Shown piece by piece: positions 25,404-33,566 of a DNA stretch of 64,000 bases. The stretch spans positions 1-64,000 of the forward strand of contig NZ_JADPFC010000007.1 in assembly GCF_015668195.1 (NCBI RefSeq). Reading direction: 5' to 3'. The notes under the pieces were generated by a model. The model ran no database searches. It was not told where the DNA came from and saw nothing but the letters and a program-made list of their open reading frames with translations. The stretch comes from Romboutsia_C sp015668195. Lineage in GTDB: Bacteria; Bacillota; Clostridia; Peptostreptococcales; Peptostreptococcaceae. The position numbers and the translations under genes are program-made. Numbering within the stretch: the stretch's first letter is position 1; every line of letters begins with the position of its first letter.

Positions 25404-26275
25404 TACTTAGACTCCCATCTTCCAAATATACCACATGGTAATACCTTACCATCTTTAGATGCAGGTATACCTATTTCTCCACCATATATTTTTCCACCTT
25501 TAGCTTTCTTAGCTACTGTAGCATCTAATATATGTTCAAGTATTATTGGTGATAATCCTGTTGTATATGAGTTTATTAAGAAGAATAATGGTTTGTCTGA
25601 TAATACTTTTGTACATAACTCAACTAAACCATATAACTTATCTTCTATTTGCCACACTTCTCCCTTTGGTCCTCTTCCGTATGAAGGTGGGTCCATTATT
25701 ATAGCATCATATTTATTTCCTCTTCTTATTTCTCTTTCTACGAATTTAACAACATCATCAACTATAAATCTTACTTTTCTATCCCCTAAGCCTGATGTAT
25801 GTAAGTTTTCCTTAGCCCAAGTTACCATACCTTTAGATGCATCTACATGACATACTTCTGCCCCTGCTGCTGCACAAGCTACTGTTGCTCCACCAGTATA
25901 TGCAAATAAGTTAAGTACTTTTATTGGTCTACCTGCATTTCTTATTTTATCCATTGACCAATCCCAGTTAGCTGCTTGTTCTGGGAATAATCCTGTATGC
26001 TTAAATCCTGTTGGACTTATATTAAACTTTAATTCTTTGTAGCTAACAGTCCATTTTTCTGGATACTTTTTTTTATGCTCCCATTGTCCTCCACCTCTAC
26101 TACTTCTGTGGTAGTGTCCATGAGGGTTTTTCCATAATCCACTTTCATGTGGTATTGGCCACATAACTTGAGGGTCTGGTCTTCTTAAAACTATATCTCC
26201 CCAACGTTCTAATTTTTCTCCGTTACCCATATCTATAAGTTCATAGTCTTTCCATTTATCTGCTAATAATAACAT
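25403..26275 (-). CDS. class I SAM-dependent methyltransferase (RlmI/RlmK-like)
   Basis: A 290-aa probable RNA cytosine/guanine methyltransferase. It has a short N-terminal region, then the Rossmann SAM-binding motif VLNLFAYTGGATVACAAAGAEVCHVDAS, KVRFIVDDVVKFV and the catalytic-type DPPSYGRGPKGE, as in RlmI/RlmL C-terminal domains. The PUA domain of full RlmI is absent. It is directly coupled (1-nt overlap) to the pseudouridine synthase, which supports an RNA substrate. The ribosome site is AGGAGG. Confidence 0.88.
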   Translation of the reverse strand: MLLLADKWKDYELIDMGNGEKLERWGDIVLRRPDPQVMWPIPHESGLWKNPHGHYHRSSRGGGQWEHKKKYPEKWTVSYKELKFNISPTGFKHTGLFPEQAANWDWSMDKIRNAGRPIKVLNLFAYTGGATVACAAAGAEVCHVDASKGMVTWAKENLHTSGLGDRKVRFIVDDVVKFVEREIRRGNKYDAIIMDPPSYGRGPKGEVWQIEDKLYGLVELCTKVLSDKPLFFLINSYTTGLSPIILEHILDATVAKKAKGGKIYGGEIGIPASKDGKVLPCGIFGRWESK

Positions 26276-26459
26276 TTATGTCCTCCTAAAATTTTTAATC
26301 TTAATCTATGTATTATATCATATATTTACCTAATATTTTCGGTATTTTCAATACTTTATATACTTATTCTTATGTATATATAATTTTATTTTTTATTAAT
26401 TATATTTAGTTTCCTAGCATATCATATATAATAATTGATTTTTAATAGGGGGCGATTTT

Positions 26460-27176
26460 ATGATGAGAAATTCTCAAGTTGGATACAACTGTATATATAA
26501 TTTGTTGCATATAAAATTTAATGAAGACTTTGGGAGAGATGGAAAATTTTCATACGATTTACAGTATCCTTCTTTTTATGCTTTTAAAAATACATATTTT
26601 AAGGTTAACCCTTCTATACTTTCCCAATTAAATAGTACTATAAAGGCTAATGTCAATGACTTTAAAGAAGGAACCTTAAAAGAAGAAGAGGATATTGATA
26701 GAAAGTTTAATATTATGTCATGCTATGCTGTTACATTTAATAAAAACTATGTACTAAGCTCAATATTAACACTTAAGGGATTTGTAGAAAATGAAGGCCT
26801 ACTTTATAACCAACTTAATAATTTTAATATTGACTTAAATAATGGAAAAACTATCTATCTTAGAGATATTTTTAAAGAAAATGTTGATTATATAACACTT
26901 ATTACTAACTATGTTAACTATAAAATAAGCCAAAATAGAGATTTATATTATGAAAACTACGATTTATATATTCCAGAAGATCAAGCATTCTATATAACGG
27001 ATGATGGAGTCGTTATATACTTTGAGTTAGATGAGATAGCACCTAAAGATCTAGGAGTACCTAAGTTTAAAATGTCCTTTGAAAGATTTGCCCCTTACAT
27101 TAATCCTAGGTTCTTTTGTTCTCCTCAAAATATTAATCCCTTAAACGCTAGACACTTTAAATATTATCTTAGATAA
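26460..27176 (+). CDS. DUF3298/DUF4163 domain protein
   Basis: A 238-aa protein that resembles the extracellular part of RsiV-like anti-sigma factors: a DUF4163-like first half (FYAFKNTYFKVNPSILSQLNSTIKANVND) and a DUF3298 C-terminal half (NFNIDLNNGKTIYLRDIFKENVDY ... YIPEDQAFYITDDGVVIYFELDEIAP). No signal peptide or membrane helix is visible, so this is a cytoplasmic-looking version; lysozyme-type ligand binding is known only for RsiV. The ribosome site is GGGGGCGA before two tandem ATGs. Function is unknown. Confidence 0.75.
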   Translation: MMRNSQVGYNCIYNLLHIKFNEDFGRDGKFSYDLQYPSFYAFKNTYFKVNPSILSQLNSTIKANVNDFKEGTLKEEEDIDRKFNIMSCYAVTFNKNYVLSSILTLKGFVENEGLLYNQLNNFNIDLNNGKTIYLRDIFKENVDYITLITNYVNYKISQNRDLYYENYDLYIPEDQAFYITDDGVVIYFELDEIAPKDLGVPKFKMSFERFAPYINPRFFCSPQNINPLNARHFKYYLR

Positions 27177-27186
27177 AATATATAAT

Positions 27187-27221
27187 TAAAAAAAGAGTAT
27201 GACTAAGTCATACTCTTTTTA
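27187..27221 (+). terminator. bidirectional intrinsic terminator between DUF3298 gene and gadB1
   Basis: The stem AAAGAGTATGACT/AGTCATACTCTTT has A- and T-runs on both sides, between convergent genes. Confidence 0.88.
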
Positions 27222-27238
27222 AATAATTTTTGTGATTC

Positions 27239-28642
27239 TTAATGAGTAAATCCATATTTTTTATTTTCTTGTTTTTTACCATGAACTAATACATTAGCAT
27301 TGTTTAAATCATTTATAGCCATTTTTAAATCTCTCATGAATAATTCAGCCATATCATGACTTAAGTCTGCTCTACATACTATACGTTGTATTATTGTATT
27401 TTGTAGATTAACTGGTAATGGATATGCTGGTATTTGCCATCCTTTCATTGCTAATCTATCTGCTAAATCATATAATGTCCATTCTACATTGGCATCATCT
27501 TTTAATCTATAACATACTATTGGTAAATTTTCTCCATCATTATAGATTTTAAATAAACCAGTAGCTTCTATTTCTTTGCTTAAATACATTGCAACGTCTT
27601 TTGTACGTTGATGTATTTGTCTATATCCTTCAAATCCAAGACGTAAGAAGTTATAATATTGTCCTATAACTTGACTTGCTGATCTTGAGAAGTTTATAGC
27701 CATAGTTGGCATTGATCCACCTAGATAACTTACTTCAAATATTAATTCTTTTGGTAAGTATTCTTCATCTTTCCATATTACCCAACCTATACCTGGATAT
27801 ACTAATCCATATTTATGACCTGATGTACTTATTGAAACTACATTTTTTAATCTAAAGTCCCATTCAAGTTCTGGGTCTATAAATGGTACAAACATACCAC
27901 CTGATGCACCATCTATGTGTATAGGTACTGATATCTTAGCTGTTTTATTATATTCTTCTAGTAAAGCATCTAATGCTTTTATATCATCAAATTTACCTGT
28001 ATATGTTATACCTAGTAAACCTACTACACCTATTGTGTAATCATCTACATAATCTAACACTTTGTCTACATCTAAACTCATGTGTTCTTCATCCATTGGT
28101 ACTAAACGCATTTCTATATCCCAATATACACAGAATTTTTCCCAACAAACTTGATATCCTGAAGATATTACTAAGTTTGGTTTCTTAGCATTTACATCTA
28201 TTCCTGCTTCTTTTGCTCTATTTCTCCATCTGAATTTCATAGCCATACCACCTAGCATACATGCTTCAGATGAACCTACTGTTGATGTACCTATGTATTT
28301 CATATCTTCTGGTGCATTCCATAAATCTGCTAACATACTAACACATCTATTTTCCATTTCAGTTGTTTGTGGATATTCAGACTTATCTATAGCATTTTTT
28401 TCTAATGTTTCTGCCATAAGTTTAGTTGCTTCTGGCTCCATATAAGTTTGGCAGAATGTACATAAATTAAGTCTTGCATTACCTTCATTCATTAACTCAT
28501 CTTTTATTAATTGATATGCCACATTTGGAGCAATAGAATCTTTCCCTAAAACATCTTTGGCTACCTCAGAGCCAGATTCTACTGTCCCAAATACTGGAGT
28601 ATCATATTTGTCTCCTAATCTGTCGTTTCTACTAAATAACAT
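27239..28642 (-). CDS. gadB: glutamate decarboxylase, copy 1
   Basis: A PLP enzyme converting glutamate to GABA and CO2 while consuming a proton; with GadC it gives acid resistance. The 467-aa sequence is full length and close to E. coli GadB: PLP lysine in SISTSGHKYG (Lys277), cofactor Asp244 in HIDGASGG, TVGSSEACMLGGMA, and a C-terminal histidine (KKYGFTH) like the residue that closes the E. coli site at neutral pH. The residue after Asp244 is Gly here but Ala in copy 2 and in E. coli. It is the last gene of the gadC-gadB2-yhiM-gadB1 cluster. Confidence 0.95.
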   Translation of the reverse strand: MLFSRNDRLGDKYDTPVFGTVESGSEVAKDVLGKDSIAPNVAYQLIKDELMNEGNARLNLCTFCQTYMEPEATKLMAETLEKNAIDKSEYPQTTEMENRCVSMLADLWNAPEDMKYIGTSTVGSSEACMLGGMAMKFRWRNRAKEAGIDVNAKKPNLVISSGYQVCWEKFCVYWDIEMRLVPMDEEHMSLDVDKVLDYVDDYTIGVVGLLGITYTGKFDDIKALDALLEEYNKTAKISVPIHIDGASGGMFVPFIDPELEWDFRLKNVVSISTSGHKYGLVYPGIGWVIWKDEEYLPKELIFEVSYLGGSMPTMAINFSRSASQVIGQYYNFLRLGFEGYRQIHQRTKDVAMYLSKEIEATGLFKIYNDGENLPIVCYRLKDDANVEWTLYDLADRLAMKGWQIPAYPLPVNLQNTIIQRIVCRADLSHDMAELFMRDLKMAINDLNNANVLVHGKKQENKKYGFTH

Positions 28643-28870
28643 TTTTGATTCCTCCTAATATCATTTTTTCTAATTATTAATATTAATAATTAGAAATTTA
28701 ATTTTTTAGCTCAAATTATTGAGCATTTTTCATTTTAGATTTTTTATATATTGTTTTGTTGTTTGTTATACTATATATATACCTCGTTTTTTGTGTACTA
28801 AACATTATTTTTTCATTTTTTTACAATTTTTTTATATATTTTTTCTTTTTTCTAAATTTTCTTTAAAATA
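28643..28870. other. AT-rich spacer upstream of gadB1
   Basis: Very AT-rich stretch with runs of T, between gadB1 and the terminator after yhiM. It probably contains the gadB1 promoter and any acid-response site, but no recognisable operator is seen. Confidence 0.4.
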
Positions 28871-28929
28871 TAAAAGAGTATTTTTCAACGTATATTATAA
28901 ATTCTATACATCATAAAATACTCTTTTTT
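28871..28929 (-). terminator. terminator-like hairpin after yhiM
   Basis: AAAAGAGTATTTT and its complement AAAATACTCTTTT are separated by about 33 nt in the spacer downstream of yhiM. The long loop makes it weaker than the others, though it may separate gadB1 from the rest of the cluster. Confidence 0.5.
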
Positions 28930-28974
28930 GCAATAAAATTTTATATTAAAATCATTTTTTCTTATTTAAGCTAA

Positions 28975-30036
28975 TTATTTTGAAGATGAAGTTCCACTTT
29001 CTAATATAGATACTATAGAGAATAATGTAAAACAAATGGCTCCAAGCCCAATCATTACACGCGCTGGTATAAAGTATGCTATATTAAATATTTCAGCTTC
29101 AAATAAAAATGCTCCAGTAAATAAACATATAAGTGCTGTTACTACCGGTATTAAAGGTACTCTCTTAGCTAATGGATTTGATTTTCTCCATACCATTCCT
29201 AATAAAAGTACTTTACTTAATATACTGTAACATACTATCCCTAATCCAATTAGAACAAATCCTGGTGCTATCCAAGCAGGATTTGTAGCTATTGAAAGTA
29301 CTGCTATCCCCCATATTATATCTATAGTTCCTAATATAACAACAAATATTGACCATTTATAGCGTTCTTTCTCTGTAAACTTATTTTGTATTTGTCTTAC
29401 AACACTAGCTACTAGTGCTACTAAGCTAGTACAAACTAATGAGATTCCTATTAGTACATGGCCTGCTACAAAGTTATCAGTAGCTGAAGATGACATTAAT
29501 AAATATAGACCTCTAAGAAAAGCAATTAATGCGCAAACAACAGGTACTGATATTAATATTTTAGCTGTAGATTCTTTAAAAGAATCTTCAGGTTCATCTC
29601 CTTCTTTTAAATTAGAACTATTTTTAGGTATTAAAAGAAATTTAGTTGATGAAGTTGCAACTGTTGAAACACAACAAGCTATTAATCCTAATCCAAATAC
29701 TACGTTTCCTGAAACAATATATGCTGGATTTTTACCTGCTGTTTCAAATAACATTATTCCTGATACCATTGTAAATATTGATGCTAAATAACCTATGCTT
29801 GGTAAAACCCATTTATCAAAATTATTGTACTTATTTATAAGCTGTCTTATTATAGTTGCTGCAGTGGTAAATAGTGCAATACATATAGCTGTTAAATATA
29901 TCAGAACATGGCCTGCAACTACAAACTCAGATCCTATTAATTGTCCTAAATTTTTCACATAAAACCCATAACCTAGACATACCACTCCCATAAGTAATGG
30001 TATCGCCCTAAAAAATATACTAATATAATAATTCAT
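28975..30036 (-). CDS. yhiM: YhiM-like inner membrane protein (DUF2776)
   Basis: A 353-aa polytopic membrane protein with about ten hydrophobic helices. It matches E. coli YhiM (350 aa), a membrane protein implicated in acid survival and encoded near gad genes, along its whole length: FFRAIPLLMGVVCLGYG, repeated FVAGHVL motifs, SSTKFLLIPKN, and the C-terminal GYFIP-type AYFIPARVMIGLGAICFTLFSIVSILESG. The internal duplication (two FVAGHVL halves) is evident. The start is the ATG at 30036 with GGAGG 7 nt upstream; a TTG at 30051 overlaps that site. It sits between the two gadB copies, linking it to acid resistance here too. The molecular function is unknown. Confidence 0.88.
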   Translation of the reverse strand: MNYYISIFFRAIPLLMGVVCLGYGFYVKNLGQLIGSEFVVAGHVLIYLTAICIALFTTAATIIRQLINKYNNFDKWVLPSIGYLASIFTMVSGIMLFETAGKNPAYIVSGNVVFGLGLIACCVSTVATSSTKFLLIPKNSSNLKEGDEPEDSFKESTAKILISVPVVCALIAFLRGLYLLMSSSATDNFVAGHVLIGISLVCTSLVALVASVVRQIQNKFTEKERYKWSIFVVILGTIDIIWGIAVLSIATNPAWIAPGFVLIGLGIVCYSILSKVLLLGMVWRKSNPLAKRVPLIPVVTALICLFTGAFLFEAEIFNIAYFIPARVMIGLGAICFTLFSIVSILESGTSSSK

Positions 30037-30131
30037 CTTTCTTACCTCCAAAAAAAATTTGAAAGTAGATAAAAATCAAACCAATACCTACATATTAATT
30101 ATTAGCTTGATTCATAGCTACTTATCTTATT

Positions 30132-30176
30132 TAAAAAAGCAACTAGAATTATATTTAATTCCAATTGCTTTTTTAA
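30132..30176 (-). terminator. intrinsic terminator after gadB2
   Basis: AAAAAAGCAA ... TTGCTTTTTT with an imperfect inner stem (AGAATT/AATTCC) lies about 65 bp past the gadB2 stop codon; T-rich on the minus strand. Confidence 0.75.
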
Positions 30177-30240
30177 ATATATTTTACCAAGTTAGATTAA
30201 AGGTTTGATTACTAAAATCTTATTATAATTTAAGTTATTT

Positions 30241-31812
30241 TTAGTGAGTAAATCCATATTTTTTATTTTCTTGTTTTTTACCATGAACTAATATCTTAGC
30301 ATTATTTAAATCATTTATAGCCATTTTTAAGTCTCTTATAAATAATTCAGCCATATCATGACTTAAGTCTGCTCTACATACTATACGTTGTATTATTGTA
30401 TCTTGTAGGTTAACTGGTAATGGATATGCTGGTATTTGCCATCCTTTCATAGCTAGTCTATCTGCTAAATCATATAATGTCCATTGTACATCATCTTCAT
30501 TTTTTAATCTGTAACATACTATTGGTAAATTTTCTCCATCATTATAGATTTTAAATAAACCAGTAGCTTCTATTTCTCTACTTAAGTACATAGCTACTTC
30601 TTTTGTACGTTGATGTATTTGTCTATATCCTTCAAATCCAAGACGTAAGAAGTTATAATATTGTCCTATAACTTGACTTGCTGATCTTGAGAAGTTTATA
30701 GCCATAGTTGGCATTGATCCACCTAGATAACTTACTTCAAATATTAATTCTTTTGGTAAGTACTCNNNNNNNNNNNNNNNNNNNNNNNNNNNNNNNNNNN
30801 NNNNNNNNNNNNNNNNNNNNNNNNNNNNNNNNNNNNNNNNNNNNNNNNNNNNNNNNNNNNNTCTTGAGAAGTTTATAGCCATAGTTGGCATTGATCCACC
30901 TAGATAACTTACTTCAAATATTAATTCTTTTGGTAAGTACTCTTCATCTTTCCATATTACCCATCCTATACCTGGGTATACTAATCCGTATTTATGTCCT
31001 GATGTACTTATTGAAACTACATTTTTTAATCTAAAGTCCCATTCAAGTTCTGGATTTATAAATGGAGTAAACATACCACCTGATGCAGCATCTACGTGTA
31101 TAGGTAATGATACTTTAGCTGTTTTATTATACTCTTCTACTACTGCATCTAATGCTTTTATATCATCAAATTTACCTGTATATGTTATTCCTAATAAAGC
31201 TGCTATACCTATTGTATAATCATCTACATAATCTAACACCTTATCAATGTCTAAACTCATATGTTCTTCATCCATTGGTACTGTACGCATTTCTATATCC
31301 CAATATACACAGAATTTTTCCCAACAAACTTGATATCCTGAAGATACTACTAAATTTGGTTTTTTAGCATTTACATCTATCCCTGCTTTTTCTGCTCTAT
31401 TTCTCCATCTGAATTTCATAGCCATACCACCAAGCATACATGCTTCAGATGATCCTACTGTTGATGTTCCTATATAGTTCATCTCTTTTGGTGCATTCCA
31501 TAGGTTAGCTATCATATCAACACATCTATTTTCCATCTCTGTTGTTTGTGGATATTCAGATTTATCTATAGCATTTTTTTCTAATGTTTCTGCCATAAGT
31601 TTTGTTGCTTCTGGCTCCATATAAGTTTGACAGAATGTAGCTAAGTTAAGTCTTGCATTACCTTCATTCATTAACTCATCTTTTATTAATCTATAGGCTA
31701 TGTTTGGAGCAATAGAATCTTTCCCTATTACATCTTTTGGAATATTAGAGCCAGACTCTATTGTCCCAAACACTGGTGTGCTGTACGTATCTTCTTTTTT
31801 ACTACATAACAT
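30241..31812 (-). CDS. gadB: glutamate decarboxylase, copy 2 (interrupted by an assembly gap)
   Basis: The same enzyme family as copy 1 and nearly identical over long stretches, with HVDAASGG (cofactor Asp), STSGHKYG (PLP Lys) and the same C-terminal KKYGFTH. As written the frame has 523 codons, including 96 Ns (30766-30861). The 81 bp before the gap (30685-30765) are repeated exactly after it (30862-30942). Removing one copy plus the gap (177 bp, 59 codons) leaves an intact 464-aa gene, 3 residues shorter than copy 1 only at the N-terminus. I therefore read it as one normal gene with a scaffolding error. It lies downstream of gadC. Confidence 0.9.
   Translation of the reverse strand: MLCSKKEDTYSTPVFGTIESGSNIPKDVIGKDSIAPNIAYRLIKDELMNEGNARLNLATFCQTYMEPEATKLMAETLEKNAIDKSEYPQTTEMENRCVDMIANLWNAPKEMNYIGTSTVGSSEACMLGGMAMKFRWRNRAEKAGIDVNAKKPNLVVSSGYQVCWEKFCVYWDIEMRTVPMDEEHMSLDIDKVLDYVDDYTIGIAALLGITYTGKFDDIKALDAVVEEYNKTAKVSLPIHVDAASGGMFTPFINPELEWDFRLKNVVSISTSGHKYGLVYPGIGWVIWKDEEYLPKELIFEVSYLGGSMPTMAINFSRXXXXXXXXXXXXXXXXXXXXXXXXXXXXXXXXEYLPKELIFEVSYLGGSMPTMAINFSRSASQVIGQYYNFLRLGFEGYRQIHQRTKEVAMYLSREIEATGLFKIYNDGENLPIVCYRLKNEDDVQWTLYDLADRLAMKGWQIPAYPLPVNLQDTIIQRIVCRADLSHDMAELFIRDLKMAINDLNNAKILVHGKKQENKKYGFTH
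30766..30861. other. assembly gap (96 N)
   Basis: A run of 96 unknown bases within gadB2, flanked on both sides by the same 81-bp sequence. The flanks differ from the corresponding part of gadB1 at only one or two positions, so repeat collapse between the paralogues is the likely cause. Confidence 0.98.
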
Positions 31813-31916
31813 TTTAAAAATCCTCCTAGAACTTCATGCTTTGATTTAAATTTTTAATGATTTTTTCTAGTGTCTATTTTGCGACTTTTATACACTTTCT
31901 TTAGAGTTAATACTAT

Positions 31917-33338
31917 TTAATTAGCCTTTCTCTTTTTATCAGTTATTGCATAAATTACAAAAGGTATTAAAACAGTTATTACAAAACTAACACTTAATAT
32001 TGTTAAATACTCTGTGACACTCTTACCACTTAATTGGCTAGGTGGAACAAATGATATTACTAGAGCAAATATAGATGTTATAAATCCACATGCTGCTACT
32101 ATTAATTTAAATGTTTTTCCTCCTGGAACTTGGTAAGAACGTTTTAAATCTTTATGTTTAAGTACTAAAGTAAAGTATCCTATGAAGAATAGTAAGTATC
32201 CTACTAGATATATTACAACTGTTAGTGATATTGCTGTAAGGAAAGATACGTTATTTCCTCCTCCACCAAAAGTAAGAACAGCTGCCCATATTGTAACTAC
32301 TATTCCTTGAATTAATACTAAACGTACTGGAACATCATGTTCATTTGTTTTTGTTAATGATTTAGGTAAAATTCCTTTTTGTGCTGCTGAGTACATTCCT
32401 CTTGAAGGTCCTACAACCCAAGCACTAACTTCTCCCATTACTCCTAAAGCTAATAATAAAGCTATTAATTTTACAAGCCATGTAGCATTAGAACTAAAAT
32501 GAAGTATTAAAACCTTAAATGTTTCAACAACACCTGAACTTAAGCTTAATTGAGACTTAGGTATTACAGATGCTACTGTTAAACCACCTATAGTATTTAG
32601 TATTATAGCTAGTACTACTAATATTATCATTGCTAATGGATAATTCTTCTTAGCATTATCTAATTCATTTACATGAGATGCTGATGCTTCAACCCCCATA
32701 TACGCTAATATAAATGAAACGAATACAACTAATGTATTTACTTTTGTAAAATCTGGTACGAAATATTTCATTCCAATTTTTACATCTACTGGGTTACCTT
32801 GTACTATGTACGCTATTGATAAACCAAATAAAATTATAGCGGGTATAACTATACCAAATATAAATCCTGCTTTAGCTATCTTAGCTGTATTTTTTGTCCC
32901 ACCTAATTGAGAGGCTGTTAATCCCCAGAATATAACTAAAACTCCTATAAATTTTATAGCTGGAACATTGTTTAACGCATTCCAGTTAAATATGTATGAA
33001 ACACATCCTAAAATAAAATAAATCATAGTTACAAATCCAACTGTGATTTGGAACCATTGGAAGAATATAGCTGCAAAGCCGTATCTTTCACCTAGAGTAT
33101 TACCTACCCAAGCAAATATTCCCCCTTCTTGCCAACCTTCTACGGTAGCCATTTCTGCTGCACATAAAGCAACTGGTAAAAACCATAAAATTCCTCCTAA
33201 TAAAAGGAAAAATACTAGATTAAATCCTGATGTTGCGAATGTTGGATATTCATAAACAGTCATTACCATTGATGCTGTCATTGCAAAGAATGCAAACAAT
33301 GTAAGTGTTCCCTTTTTACCTACTTGTGCATCTTTCAT
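31917..33338 (-). CDS. gadC: glutamate:GABA antiporter
   Basis: An APC-superfamily exchanger that imports glutamate and exports GABA, completing the proton-consuming cycle. The 473-aa protein has about 12 transmembrane helices and aligns closely with E. coli GadC: FFAMTASMVMTVYEYPTFATSGF, LGGILWFLPVALCAAEMATVEGWQEGG, YMGVEASASHVNEL and WVVGPSRGMY. It stops at AITDKKRKAN, so the C-plug (about the last 40 residues of the 511-aa E. coli protein, which blocks the channel at neutral pH) is missing. The start is the ATG at 33338, 9 nt after GGAG; an ATG at 33347 abuts that site. Confidence 0.94.
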   Translation of the reverse strand: MKDAQVGKKGTLTLFAFFAMTASMVMTVYEYPTFATSGFNLVFFLLLGGILWFLPVALCAAEMATVEGWQEGGIFAWVGNTLGERYGFAAIFFQWFQITVGFVTMIYFILGCVSYIFNWNALNNVPAIKFIGVLVIFWGLTASQLGGTKNTAKIAKAGFIFGIVIPAIILFGLSIAYIVQGNPVDVKIGMKYFVPDFTKVNTLVVFVSFILAYMGVEASASHVNELDNAKKNYPLAMIILVVLAIILNTIGGLTVASVIPKSQLSLSSGVVETFKVLILHFSSNATWLVKLIALLLALGVMGEVSAWVVGPSRGMYSAAQKGILPKSLTKTNEHDVPVRLVLIQGIVVTIWAAVLTFGGGGNNVSFLTAISLTVVIYLVGYLLFFIGYFTLVLKHKDLKRSYQVPGGKTFKLIVAACGFITSIFALVISFVPPSQLSGKSVTEYLTILSVSFVITVLIPFVIYAITDKKRKAN

Positions 33339-33517
33339 TTGAATCATCTCCTAGGTATTAATTTTTTTAACATATACTAAATTATCTTAGGCCTAAAGTA
33401 ACTTATCGTTGTTATATGACATAAATACCCACATTTCAACATACATAACCATTTGGTTTGAAATTTATTTAGTTTTCTTATTTTATAATTTTCTAACTTT
33501 TTCCATGTGTTAAATTT

Positions 33518-33560
33518 AATAAACACCACTTCAGAATTATCTCTAAAGTGGTGTTTATTG
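33518..33560 (-). terminator. terminator hairpin after carB
   Basis: The stem AATAAACACCACTT/AAGTGGTGTTTATT with a 14-nt loop lies just downstream of the carB stop codon. The following T-run is weak (ATTAAATTT), so it may be only partly efficient. Confidence 0.65.
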
Positions 33561-33566
33561 ATTATA

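Noticed and set aside
30241..31812. A longer, 523-residue glutamate decarboxylase with an internal duplication
   Set aside because: The exact 81-bp repeat on both sides of an N-run, and the perfect 464-residue gene left after its removal, point to an assembly artefact.
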